64,000 nt of DNA, taken from the NCBI RefSeq assembly GCF_003957295.1, contig NZ_RQPJ01000021.1, positions 905,791 to 969,790 of the forward strand. Reading direction: 5' to 3'. Each line of letters begins with the position of its first letter. The first letter of the stretch is position 1. A model generated the notes under the pieces. That model did not search any database and was not told the origin of the DNA. It saw nothing but the letters and a program-made list of their open reading frames with translations. Below, piece after piece: positions 54,236 through 63,097 of the stretch. The stretch comes from Arenibacter aquaticus. Lineage in GTDB: Bacteria; Bacteroidota; Bacteroidia; Flavobacteriales; Flavobacteriaceae. The position numbers and the translations under genes are program-made.

Positions 54236-55642
54236 TAATGGGCTAAATATCTTACCTAAGCCCTCTTTTAATTTTTCGGTCAAAGAACGATCTAGATACT
54301 CTTCATAAGTAATCAATTTACTTTCCTTAGCATCTTTTAGAAAGTCTTTTCTAAGCAATTTGGCAAAAAGTGAATCGTACACAATGGCATTTACCTCGTA
54401 ATTCTGTTCAAAGCTACGATCGTCCAAATTGGCCGTTCCTATTGTTGCTATGGCATCATCACTCACTATAATCTTACTATGTAAAAAACCATCAGGAAAT
54501 AAGTATATTTTAATACCGGCCTTAAGCATAGATTCAAAATAGGAGCGTACACTCCAATTCACTATTTTGTTATCAGTATTACCAGAGACCATTATCCGTA
54601 CATCTACCCCGCCGATTGCCGCAGTTTCAAGAGCTTGCAAAATAGCTCGTCCGGGAATAACATATGGATTGGTGATATAAATATAGCTATTGGCCTTGTT
54701 GATAATCGTAAAATAAGCTTGTTCCAAAGAAGGAAAGTCATCATCCGGCCCACCCGAGACAATCTGTACAAGTTTGTCATTATTAAGATTCTCACTAGCT
54801 TTTTTTAATCCAACCCCTAGGGGCTTTACTGTTCTCTTGCAAACCAAATACCAATCCATGGCAAAAACGTAATCCAAATGCCCCGCGGCAACCCCATCCA
54901 ATCTAAGGTGCATATCATGCCAAATGCCCAATTCAAGGTCCCCTTTCAGGTACTTATCAGAAATATTAATGCCTCCGGTAAAGGCAACAACACCGTCTAC
55001 CACAATAATTTTTCTGTGATTTCTATAATTAAGGGACGAAAGGAACCTACCAAACTTAAAAGGTAAAAAGGGGTACACCTCTACCCCAATGTCCCGTAGC
55101 TTGTTTAAATACGATTTGCTAAGGGAAAAACTACCTATTCCGTCATATATCATTCGGACTTGAACCCCTTCATTTATCTTCCGTTCAAATAACAATAGTA
55201 GTTTATTGGCCAATTCTCCTTCTTCAAAAATATAGTAAAGAAGATGAATGCGGTGGTTTGCATTTTCCAAAGCCTCAAAAATAGACTTGAAGGTAGTTTT
55301 TCCATCCTTCAACAAAGTTAGTTTATTGTTTTCCACTGGTGGAAAATGGGAATTATGATATACCAAATTCATCAGCTTTTGGTATTGTCCATCAAAAGTT
55401 GCTTTTTGAGGAAATGTAGGCTGAGGTAAATTGAACAACGCCCGTTCTTTTAATTTCAGCAACTTATTTTTCCTTCTATTTCTCCCCAATAATAAATACA
55501 GTAGCATTCCCCCAACTGGGATAGTAAATATGGCCAATAGCCAAGCAAGGCTTTTTGAAGGTCTGGCTCCATTCATTAGGATACTTATAATAATGGAAAA
55601 AGCTACTAAAATGTATATTGAGAGAAAAAATGCAAGCCACAT
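54230..55642 (-). CDS. cls: Cardiolipin synthase
   Basis: 470 residues from the ATG at 55642 (MWLAFFLSIYILVAF); a TTG-started frame goes back to 55681 but ATG places the first membrane helix at the very start as in other Cls proteins. Two membrane helices precede the paired phospholipase D motifs HRKIIVVDG and HSKIIVSDD (HxKxxxxD). It condenses phosphatidylglycerol molecules to cardiolipin. A Crp/FNR-like site lies about 220 bases upstream at regulon spacing to its box. Confidence 0.92.
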   Translation of the reverse strand: MWLAFFLSIYILVAFSIIISILMNGARPSKSLAWLLAIFTIPVGGMLLYLLLGRNRRKNKLLKLKERALFNLPQPTFPQKATFDGQYQKLMNLVYHNSHFPPVENNKLTLLKDGKTTFKSIFEALENANHRIHLLYYIFEEGELANKLLLLFERKINEGVQVRMIYDGIGSFSLSKSYLNKLRDIGVEVYPFLPFKFGRFLSSLNYRNHRKIIVVDGVVAFTGGINISDKYLKGDLELGIWHDMHLRLDGVAAGHLDYVFAMDWYLVCKRTVKPLGVGLKKASENLNNDKLVQIVSGGPDDDFPSLEQAYFTIINKANSYIYITNPYVIPGRAILQALETAAIGGVDVRIMVSGNTDNKIVNWSVRSYFESMLKAGIKIYLFPDGFLHSKIIVSDDAIATIGTANLDDRSFEQNYEVNAIVYDSLFAKLLRKDFLKDAKESKLITYEEYLDRSLTEKLKEGLGKIFSPLL

Positions 55643-55832
55643 GCTCAGTGTATACTTAAGGGGTTGGCATACCGGAAACAACTAGTAGCTATGACCCTGT
55701 TTTTTTATTTCTACGGGGCAGGGTTTAGGAACGTGCTTTGGAGGAAACTCTAAAACAAGACAAAGGTTTACACTATTCCAAACTTCTACTATTTTTCTTA
55801 AGATGCGTATCATAATGGTGTATTTACGGCTC

Positions 55833-55875
55833 CTAAATTAAAAGAAGTTCTGGCACCGAAATATGACATTGGTCA
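55833..55875 (-). promoter_or_regulatory. Crp/FNR-like site (TGACATTGGTCA) with minus-strand box TAATTTAG
   Basis: Palindrome 55864-55875; minus box 55840-55833, spacing 29.5, pointing towards cls with a leader of nearly 190 bases. This is the last site found in the window. Confidence 0.65.
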
Positions 55876-56164
55876 GGGATAAGGTAAAAAAGTTGTTTGT
55901 AGATTGCAGACTTTCCTGCATGACCGTCGTTGAAGTTATAAAAGCAGACGTGTCAAGGAAAAGTAATTAACTAGGGATAAACTATTGATGGCTGTTATTA
56001 TTAAAGAAAGATCTAAGCTGTCCTAGGATTAAATATAAATTGAAAGATGGTGCGGTCTGCCCAAAGTCGCCAACTGGTTCAATCATAACATGCCATTTCT
56101 AAAATACGATAAACCTAACTCCATGTTGGGCGCTTACCAAGGAGACAATTTACAAAAACCTTAA
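55876..56164. other. Gene-poor stretch with possible coding relics
   Basis: No intact gene. In the plus frame ending at 56164 the translation WCGLPKVANWFNHN continues for about 25 more codon-like residues, starting right after a stop codon and with no ATG start, and a second frame gives VDCRLSCMTVVEV before a stop. Both look more protein-like than random sequence and could be remains of one decayed gene. Confidence 0.25.
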
Positions 56165-56725
56165 TTATTGACTAAGGCTATTGGCCAACCTTCCCGTGAA
56201 AATGCTGCTTACCTTAAAAAGTTCCTTGATTTTGCTAAAAAACCTAGAAGATTCAAAAGGGGCAAAATCAAACCTCAGGATAGCCTCTGCGGACTCGTCA
56301 CTTGTTATGTTTAATTTATTCACAATTTCAAAATCCAAGTATCTAATTCCGTCCGCAGGTTCTTTCATACGGTCACTATAAACAATACTGTTCCCTGAAT
56401 GCCCCAAGTAAAACCGGAAGGTATCATAGACACCCGTTTTCAACGAAAGAACACCTTTGGATTTAAGAAAAAGACCGGTATGTGTTCCTTTAATAGGAAT
56501 GGAAGCCTGGCCAGGAAAATCATTTATAAAATGTTCTATGCCTCTATCATCAAAAACGGAAATTTTTACAATGTTTAAATTCATTTCCGATACGTTCATA
56601 TCTAGGGCAAAAGAATTCCTTAAGACCAAATCCTTGATGGATTTACTTTCGGTATCCAGTTGATAATCTTCAAGTGCAAATGCTATTGTTTGCCATACTG
56701 CCGGATAAAACTTCATGCTTTTCAT
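56165..56725 (-). CDS. Hypothetical protein with DUF4382-like features
   Basis: 186 residues from the ATG at 56725. A longer start at 56779 exists, but a TAACTTTG box on the minus strand at 56760-56753 would put transcription start near 56747, so the shorter start is preferred. There is no lipobox or clear signal peptide. The pattern LNIVKISVFDDRG, IKGTHTGLFLKSKGVLSL, GVYDTFRFYLG and AILRFDF resembles the beta-sandwich order of DUF4382 proteins. Weak assignment, function unknown. Confidence 0.55.
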   Translation of the reverse strand: MKSMKFYPAVWQTIAFALEDYQLDTESKSIKDLVLRNSFALDMNVSEMNLNIVKISVFDDRGIEHFINDFPGQASIPIKGTHTGLFLKSKGVLSLKTGVYDTFRFYLGHSGNSIVYSDRMKEPADGIRYLDFEIVNKLNITSDESAEAILRFDFAPFESSRFFSKIKELFKVSSIFTGRLANSLSQ

Positions 56726-57068
56726 AACTACATGTTTTTTAGAATACCTCGACAAAGTTATTGCGATAGCCAAACCCATAATACAGCAAGATTTTCCATT
56801 TTATATGCTATTTTAACCACCTATGTCCACCAATTGGACTTTACAGTTAATATTTAACATTTAATGGGCTATTGCCCCGGTTTTAAGGGAAAAGAAACAA
56901 TTGGTAACCTACGGCTAGACCCTAGCAAGCTGGTTTATAAAACATTAGAAGTAAATACTGGGGAAATCAACTTGGATTACAGAATTACAGTGACAGTACA
57001 TACTCAATTTCACAACGATTGTAAATGGTCAAATGGACGGCACGTTTAAAAAAAAATAAGGTCGTCTG

Positions 57069-58088
57069 TTATTTCCTTGTAAAAATATGATGTTGGGTTG
57101 CGGTGAAATAATCACAGAAAATTTGGTTTATTTGCTCATCATTTCTGCTAGCCTTAACCCCTAAATAGGGAAATATAGCAACAATACTACTTGTAATGCA
57201 TTTAACCGAATTGGAAGCCTCATTATGAATTTCCTGTACGTAGCTTGCTTTAAAGTTCATGTTGTTTCCTATCCCCTCCTCTATGTTTTGTGAAAAATGG
57301 TCAATCTTTTGATTGGAAAAGGCAATTGTATTTTCCAATTCCTCAAAATTCCTTTCAGGTATAAGGCTTTTAGCTTCTTCCAAAAGGTGTTCTGCCATAC
57401 CAATATAATTTACCCAAAGTGTTAAATCGGCAAATACCGAAAATGGAATTTTAAATACGGGATGGGACAGATGATACTTATTATATTGGAAGCTGCAATT
57501 TTCATGTATAAGCTGATCTTTTACTTCAAAAGAATGTGTAGCCGTAGCCCTAAGCCCCATAGTATTCCAGTCCTCTATTATACGTACTATATTTTTAGGT
57601 ATTACGAACGATTTTATTGTTGGTGATCCATCCTTATTTAATAGTTTTTTTCCATCTTCAATAATTTCGGCATTCAAGGTAAAATGCGAAAGGTATGGTG
57701 CTCCTGTGGCATAGTGCCATTTACCGGATATTTTATAATGGTCATTAATTTTTTCAGCTGTGCCATAAACCCCTCCACTACCTCCTAGACAAGGGGCGGA
57801 TTCTGAATCCAAAAAAATTTCTTGGGACTTGCACTGTTGTAAGTTCCCAATAAAATAATTGGCGCCACTACAAAGTGTAATGGTCCAGCCCAGACTTCCG
57901 TCGATCCTTGCCAACTCTTTTAACTTGTCCAGCCCTTGGCTTAGGGACAGCTCAAGTCCGCCATAGGCTTTGGGAACCCAAATATTCCAAAGATTTTCGT
58001 CTATAATCCACTCTTGTACAACAGGAGAAAATACCTCCGCTCCAAAACAGTGTTCCCTAAGCTTCAGCTGTTCGTCTACTTGTATCAT
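57069..58088 (-). CDS. Acyl-CoA dehydrogenase/flavin monooxygenase-like protein in a TPP-riboswitch operon
   Basis: 339 residues, starting at the ATG at 58088 (three codons after a TTG), overlapping pnuT by 32 bases. The sequence has the acyl-CoA dehydrogenase-type plan: an all-alpha N-terminal part (VPKAYGGLELSLSQGLDKLKELARIDGSLGW in short), a central beta domain (LGGSGGVYGTAEKINDHYKISGKWHYATGA), and a C-terminal helical part. It is more like the HpaB/DszC-type flavin-dependent monooxygenases than true acyl-CoA dehydrogenases because the catalytic Glu region is not evident. Co-transcription with a thiamine transporter suggests a role in salvage or breakdown of a thiamine-related compound; this is inference. 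Confidence 0.7.
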   Translation of the reverse strand: MIQVDEQLKLREHCFGAEVFSPVVQEWIIDENLWNIWVPKAYGGLELSLSQGLDKLKELARIDGSLGWTITLCSGANYFIGNLQQCKSQEIFLDSESAPCLGGSGGVYGTAEKINDHYKISGKWHYATGAPYLSHFTLNAEIIEDGKKLLNKDGSPTIKSFVIPKNIVRIIEDWNTMGLRATATHSFEVKDQLIHENCSFQYNKYHLSHPVFKIPFSVFADLTLWVNYIGMAEHLLEEAKSLIPERNFEELENTIAFSNQKIDHFSQNIEEGIGNNMNFKASYVQEIHNEASNSVKCITSSIVAIFPYLGVKASRNDEQINQIFCDYFTATQHHIFTRK

Positions 58089-58659
58089 GTATAACAATTT
58101 TTCTCCATTTAAAATAGCCTGAGGTGCCCACCAAAAACAAAAATATGGTTAAGCCGGCATAAATGTACAGTTCCTTATAAAATAATAATGGGATAGAAAT
58201 TATGTTGCTAATATTTAGGTATATCCAATTTTCCATCTTCCTCTTGGCCATAAGCCACATGCCCGCCCAGGCGAAGGCACTTACTGCGGCATCCCAAATT
58301 GGAACATCGGAATTGGTGTAATACATAAGCCAGTATACCATTAAGACAAAACATAACAGCACTATACCCATTGCCTTGATTTGCTCTTGTCCACTCGCAT
58401 AAGAAATAGGCGTTTCTTCTTTTTGCTTGCCAAATTTCCAGTAAATCCATCCATATACGCTCATAACCAAATAATACATATTCAGTAATATATCGGCATA
58501 AAGCTTTGATTGGTAAAGTACCCATATACCGATCAGAATGGAAGTTATCCCAAATAAATAATTATGAATATTGTTATTCCTAGCAAGCAATACTTGACAA
58601 ACCCCAAATGTGGTCCCTATAGCTTGTAACCATGTAAGATGTGTGAAAAAATTCTCCAT
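58057..58659 (-). CDS. pnuT: PnuT-type thiamine transporter (PnuC family)
   Basis: 200 residues; ATG at 58659 is chosen over a TTG one codon earlier. Six to seven membrane helices with the PnuC pattern: GTTFGVCQVLLARNNNIHNYLFGITS, the VYGWIYWKFG Trp-rich segment and WIYLNISNIISIPLLFYKELYIYAGL. PnuC proteins carry nicotinamide riboside, thiamine or riboflavin by facilitated diffusion; the TPP riboswitch just upstream identifies this one as PnuT (thiamine). No thiamine pyrophosphokinase gene follows in the window. Confidence 0.88.
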   Translation of the reverse strand: MENFFTHLTWLQAIGTTFGVCQVLLARNNNIHNYLFGITSILIGIWVLYQSKLYADILLNMYYLVMSVYGWIYWKFGKQKEETPISYASGQEQIKAMGIVLLCFVLMVYWLMYYTNSDVPIWDAAVSAFAWAGMWLMAKRKMENWIYLNISNIISIPLLFYKELYIYAGLTIFLFLVGTSGYFKWRKIVIHDTSRRTAEA

Positions 58660-58727
58660 CAAATTCCTATTTTTTATTAGTGAAATGGAATGATGAAGTA
58701 AATATCCAAGGCAGAAAAGCCATTTGG

Positions 58728-58825
58728 TATCAAAATCCCTACGCCGGCATTATCCGGATCAGGTATAGAGTAAAAACTCTTGGGTATCATCTCAGCCTAC
58801 TCTAAAAGCAAGCACCCCATTTCAG
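58728..58825 (-). promoter_or_regulatory. TPP (THI-box) riboswitch
   Basis: On the minus strand the core elements appear in order: GGGGTGC (58818-58812), GGCTGAGAT (about 58797-58789), ACCC, then CCTGATCCGGATAATGCCGG and CGTAGGGA (about 58763-58735). These are the conserved segments of the thiamine pyrophosphate aptamer, with a variable hairpin AGAGT/ACTCT as P3a-like insertion between. It lies about 70 bases before pnuT; TPP binding should switch the operon off. Confidence 0.95.
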
Positions 58826-59057
58826 ATGCAAAGCTATGACTATTTTATGATTTGTTATTTGTTTTGTACCGGAAAATTAAGAAATGGGTTCATTTCATGG
58901 GGTACCCACTATCAACCAAAAATAGACTTAGCAGAAAAACGGATAGATGTCCAATATATATCAACCCCAAACATCTAACCCAAGGGTATCCTATTTCACC
59001 ATATTCCAACAATATTCCATAGAGATATGGGTTATGGGATAGAACGATATCAATCAG

Positions 59058-59645
59058 TTATTTTCGTTTTTTTGGAGGTTTACATTCCTTGCAAAAATCT
59101 GAAAGTTCCGTCAGTTCTTTTTTAACGTCTTGGTGTTCTTTTTCCAAAAGTGCCGTTTTATTTCCAAAATCGGTTTCTGTATATACCCTGGAGCTAACCT
59201 TATTGCGTTCAGCTATCATTTTATCAAAATAAGGCTGAAAAAAAGATGCATCGGAAAACGTTTTTTTGTTCTCAAAAAGTTCTTTTCTAATCTTTCTTGC
59301 GTAAAGCTCAGAGAGGTCAAAATCATAGGAAACAAGAGCTATCAACCTCTTTGCCCTTAAACTGTCCGGTGCCATGATCACCGCAGCATCCCTGTTAAAG
59401 GTACAGCCCACTTTATCATTAAAATTTTTAGTGAACATTAATTCGATATTCGACATTTCAAATGCAAAATCAAGGGTAACCCCTGATTGTACAAAAACGT
59501 TGTCTATATCTTCATTGACAGCGGTTTTAGGACCTTGAAAGTCTTGTATACTTAAAGAGTGATAGGGTTCCCACTCAAGTCTGTTTTCCTGTGAAATTAG
59601 GCCATTGGACAGTATAACAAATAGCAGTAATAATCTATATAGCAT
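59058..59645 (-). CDS. Secreted DUF922-like protein lacking the catalytic histidines
   Basis: 195 residues from the ATG at 59645 (MLYRLLLLFVILSNG gives a standard signal peptide; a start at 59672 adds an acidic tail in front). The order W-x-P-Y-x-S-L-S-I-Q-D-F-Q-G, then ALVSYDFDLSELYARKIRKELFE, resembles Bacteroidota DUF922-type putative proteases in which this segment reads 'KHEQ-HFDIxExYARxLRKEL'. Here both His and the Glu are missing (VSYDFD), so a zinc protease activity is unlikely. Function unknown. Followed by nothing in 58857-59057 and preceded by a 340-base gap (59673-60012) in which I see no gene. Confidence 0.55.
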   Translation of the reverse strand: MLYRLLLLFVILSNGLISQENRLEWEPYHSLSIQDFQGPKTAVNEDIDNVFVQSGVTLDFAFEMSNIELMFTKNFNDKVGCTFNRDAAVIMAPDSLRAKRLIALVSYDFDLSELYARKIRKELFENKKTFSDASFFQPYFDKMIAERNKVSSRVYTETDFGNKTALLEKEHQDVKKELTELSDFCKECKPPKKRK

Positions 59646-60012
59646 ATAATTAATTTCATTTATTATAGACATTCATATATAATGAATGACTACGTATTCT
59701 TTTCGGGAGTAAATATAATAAATCCTAGTTGTTTATATCACAGGTTAGTACCAGAGCATATTCTATTCATGCCAAGTTCTTAAACCGGCCAACACAGACA
59801 GGGAAAAGGTTTTAAAAAACGCAGAAACACCCTATTTTATCAGGGAAACTTTCCGTTAGTTACTATTGCTAGGATAATTGTTTTGAACATTAGCAGACAC
59901 GGTTAAAAAAAGTATATATGGAAACTAGTTATAGTGCTCTCCAAAATAAGAAAACTATTAAAGTAATAATAAATCGTTATTTAAATAGAAATTAAGCTAG
60001 TATGAGTCTTTC

Positions 60013-60663
60013 CTAAACAACCAATAACTTATCACAAACCACTTTACTAAAAACTTCAGATGGTCTGTCACCATAGGTTACTGTCATGGTTCCATCAAAT
60101 GGTTCTACGGAAAGAATCTCTATTTGGGTTTCCAAGGACAGCCCTTTAGTGTTCAGAAATTTTAAAAAATTCTCAGAGGAGTTTGCAACGGCCATAAATT
60201 TAACCCTTTCACCCTTTTTACATTCACTAAACTTCCGATACTGTTCCCCATGAATGTTTCCATTTATATCAGGAATGGGAGAACCATGTGGATCAAAAGA
60301 AGGATGTCCTAGAATCTCATCCATTTTGTTAAAAAACACCGGGGATTTCACATGCTCTATCTGCTCGGCAATATCGTGGACCTCCTCCCAACCAAAACCC
60401 ATCACTTCAACTAAAAACATTTCGGTAAGGCGATGTTTGCGGATTATATGGGTTGCTGCTTTTTTCCCCATTTCGCTAAGGCGGACGGGTCTATATTTTT
60501 CATAATGCACCAGTTCCTTTTCGGCAAGCTTCTTCATCATACTGGTAACAGTTGGCATTTTTATCTCCAAACGCTTTGAAAGATCATTGACATTTACCTC
60601 TCCATGCTCATTGGACAAGGAAAACAGTGCTTTTAAATAATTTTCTTCAACTAACGAATTCAT
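60013..60663 (-). CDS. DtxR/MntR-family metal-dependent repressor
   Basis: 216 residues. N-terminal winged helix (VEENYLKALFSLSNEHGEVNVNDLSKRLEIKMPTVTSMMKKL in short), helical dimerisation domain with metal-site segments KHRLTEMFLVEVMG and WEEVHDIAEQIEHVKSP (Glu and His ligands), and a C-terminal SH3/FeoA-like domain (about 135-216). Long DtxR-type layout, with the site typical of Mn/Fe regulators. It is divergent from the TonB receptor operon whose promoter carries a DtxR-like palindrome. Confidence 0.9.
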   Translation of the reverse strand: MNSLVEENYLKALFSLSNEHGEVNVNDLSKRLEIKMPTVTSMMKKLAEKELVHYEKYRPVRLSEMGKKAATHIIRKHRLTEMFLVEVMGFGWEEVHDIAEQIEHVKSPVFFNKMDEILGHPSFDPHGSPIPDINGNIHGEQYRKFSECKKGERVKFMAVANSSENFLKFLNTKGLSLETQIEILSVEPFDGTMTVTYGDRPSEVFSKVVCDKLLVV

Positions 60664-60731
60664 GCAACAAATATAACAATTGCAAAGTCACATTACTTTC
60701 TAAAATTTCTAAAATTATTTCTCTAAATAAT

Positions 60732-60761
60732 TTGTTAGACTTATCTAACTTATTATTTTTG
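60732..60761 (+). promoter_or_regulatory. TonB receptor promoter with overlapping DtxR/MntR-type operator
   Basis: TTG at 60732-60734, 19 bases, then TATTTTTG at 60754-60761, a full Bacteroidota -33/-7 promoter. The palindrome GTTAGACTTATCTAAC (60734-60749) fills the spacer and resembles DtxR-family operators (TTAG...CTAA). A bound repressor would block the promoter. Confidence 0.7.
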
Positions 60762-60785
60762 CCATACAAAATTAAATATTATACA

Positions 60786-63092
60786 ATGTTAATGAAACAC
60801 CATTCCAACAAACCCATGCTAATCGGATTAGCATTGCTTATTAGCTCTTGTTTGTTTTCCCAGAATGCCACCATATCTGGAAAAGTAACCTCAAACAATG
60901 AGTCCTTAGAGTTTGTAAACATCATGCTTCAAGGAACCGAAATGGGCGCCATAACCGATTTATCGGGGGCATACCGAATAACGAATATTAAACCGGGAAC
61001 CTATAAGTTAATTGCTTCCTCTATTGGATATAAAAAGGAATATCAATCTATTGCCCTAAAAAGCGGGGATGCCTTAACCGTGAACTTTGAGTTAACGGAA
61101 GAAAATTCAGAATTGAACGAAGTGGTCATTACCGGTACAATGAAAGAGGTTTCCAAATTGGAGAGCCCCGTACCTGTTGAGGTTTATGCGGCTAAATTTT
61201 TTAAGAGTAACCCTGTACCTGCCATTTTTGATGCATTACAAAACGTAAATGGTGTTAGGCCACAATTAAATTGCAATGTTTGCAACACTGGGGATATTCA
61301 TATTAACGGACTGGAAGGACCCTATACCATGGTATTGATAGACGGCATGCCTATTGTTAGTGGACTTTCTTCAGTATATGGGCTGAGCGGGATTCCCCAA
61401 TCTCTGGTAGAAAGGGTAGAAATAGTAAAGGGTCCTGCTTCCACACTTTACGGTAGTGAAGCTGTTGGTGGACTTATAAATATAATTACAAAACAACCCA
61501 TTAACGCCCCTTTATTATCTGTAGATGTATTTGGTACTACTTGGGGAGAGGTAAATACTGATATTGCCGCAAAATTCAATATTACCAAAAAGGCCCAATC
61601 CTTATTAGGAGTAAACTATTATAATTACCAGAATCCAATTGACAATAATAATGATAATTTCACCGATGTTACCCTACAGAATCGAATTTCAATTTTTAAT
61701 AAATGGAATTTTTCGAGAAAGGACAACCGATTATTTTCGGTAGTAGGACGCTATGTTTATGAGGACCGATGGGGTGGTGAGATGAACTGGACTTCACAAT
61801 ATAGGGGTGGTAATGAAATATATGGCGAAAGTATTTATACCAGTAGATGGGAGCTTTTTGGTAACTATGAATTGCCTCTTAAGGACAGAGTAATGCTTCA
61901 GTTTAGTTTTAATGGCCATGATCAAAACAGTGTTTACGGGGATATGCCATATGTAGCCGATCAAAAAATAGCTTTTGGACAACTAACTTGGAACAAGGAG
62001 CTGGGAAAACATGATCTATTAACCGGCTTAACTTACCGTTATACATATTACGATGACGACACTCCTGCAACGGCTAATTTTAACAATCCCAATGTGAACC
62101 AAGCTTCCCATACCAATTTACCCGGACTGTTTGTTCAGGACGAGATATGGCTAAATGAAAACAACAAGCTATTACTTGGAATGCGTTATGACTATAATTC
62201 AATACATGGAAGTATCTTAACACCCCGAATTAACTACAAATGGAATTCCAAGGACAAAAATAATGTCCTCCGGTTTAGCCTAGGAAATGGTTACCGTGTT
62301 GCCAACGTATTTACGGAGGACCATGCTGCACTGACCGGGGCAAGGGAGGTGGAATTTCTGAGCGACCTGAAACCCGAGAAATCATGGAATGGTAACATCA
62401 ACTTTGTCAAGAAGATATATACTGCCAATGGTACCTTTATTGGGCTTGATGCTACCGCATTTTATACCCATTTCAACAATAAAATTATTGCCGATTACGA
62501 TACTGACCCCAATAAAATTATATATGACAACCTAGATGGACATGCCATATCGCAAGGGATTTCATTTAATATGGATATGGCGCTTGCCAACGGGTTAAAA
62601 ATACTATTAGGCGCTACTGCAATGGATGTGTACAGCAAGGAAAATGGGGAGCGTATCCAACAATTGTTCACGGAGAAAATTACTGGAGTGTGGAACCTAG
62701 GATACACCTTTGAAAAAGCAGGATTGAATATTGATTATACGGGCAACTTATATGGTCCAATGCGACTGCCATTGTTGAGCGATACGGACCCAAGACAGGA
62801 ATATTCGCCTTATTGGAGTATTCAAAACATACAGCTCACCAAAACCTTCAACAATGGGCTGGAACTATACGGTGGCGTTAAGAATTTACTGGATTGGACA
62901 CCCAACAAAGGAAACCCTTTTATTATAGCCCGTGCAGATGATCCCTTTGATAAAAACGTTCAATTTGACGCTGACGGACAAGCGATGGTAACGCCAGACA
63001 ACCCTTATGGACTAACATTTGATCCTTCCTATGTATATGGCCCTAATCAAGGAATTAGAGGGTTTTTAGGATTAAGATGGAGTATAAACTAA
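60786..63092 (+). CDS. TonB-dependent outer-membrane receptor
   Basis: 768 residues from the ATG at 60786; the frame runs back to 60627, but that part overlaps the promoter. Signal peptide (LIGLALLISSCLFSQN), carboxypeptidase-regulatory-like beta domain (about 25-105: ISGKVTSNNESLEFVNIML), plug domain (about 115-225) with LNCNVCNTGDIHINGLEGPYT (two Cys as C-x-x-C), VLIDGMPIV and VEIVKGPASTLYGSEAVGGLINI, then the beta barrel ending in LGLRWSIN. Expected to import a metal complex using TonB-ExbBD; the regulator and operator suggest iron or manganese. Confidence 0.92.
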   Translation: MLMKHHSNKPMLIGLALLISSCLFSQNATISGKVTSNNESLEFVNIMLQGTEMGAITDLSGAYRITNIKPGTYKLIASSIGYKKEYQSIALKSGDALTVNFELTEENSELNEVVITGTMKEVSKLESPVPVEVYAAKFFKSNPVPAIFDALQNVNGVRPQLNCNVCNTGDIHINGLEGPYTMVLIDGMPIVSGLSSVYGLSGIPQSLVERVEIVKGPASTLYGSEAVGGLINIITKQPINAPLLSVDVFGTTWGEVNTDIAAKFNITKKAQSLLGVNYYNYQNPIDNNNDNFTDVTLQNRISIFNKWNFSRKDNRLFSVVGRYVYEDRWGGEMNWTSQYRGGNEIYGESIYTSRWELFGNYELPLKDRVMLQFSFNGHDQNSVYGDMPYVADQKIAFGQLTWNKELGKHDLLTGLTYRYTYYDDDTPATANFNNPNVNQASHTNLPGLFVQDEIWLNENNKLLLGMRYDYNSIHGSILTPRINYKWNSKDKNNVLRFSLGNGYRVANVFTEDHAALTGAREVEFLSDLKPEKSWNGNINFVKKIYTANGTFIGLDATAFYTHFNNKIIADYDTDPNKIIYDNLDGHAISQGISFNMDMALANGLKILLGATAMDVYSKENGERIQQLFTEKITGVWNLGYTFEKAGLNIDYTGNLYGPMRLPLLSDTDPRQEYSPYWSIQNIQLTKTFNNGLELYGGVKNLLDWTPNKGNPFIIARADDPFDKNVQFDADGQAMVTPDNPYGLTFDPSYVYGPNQGIRGFLGLRWSIN

Positions 63093-63097
63093 GGATC

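Noticed and set aside
56864..57049. 61-codon plus-strand frame between two minus-strand genes
   Set aside because: ATG start but no recognisable family, no promoter box seen and no operon context; could be a relic, but unsupported.
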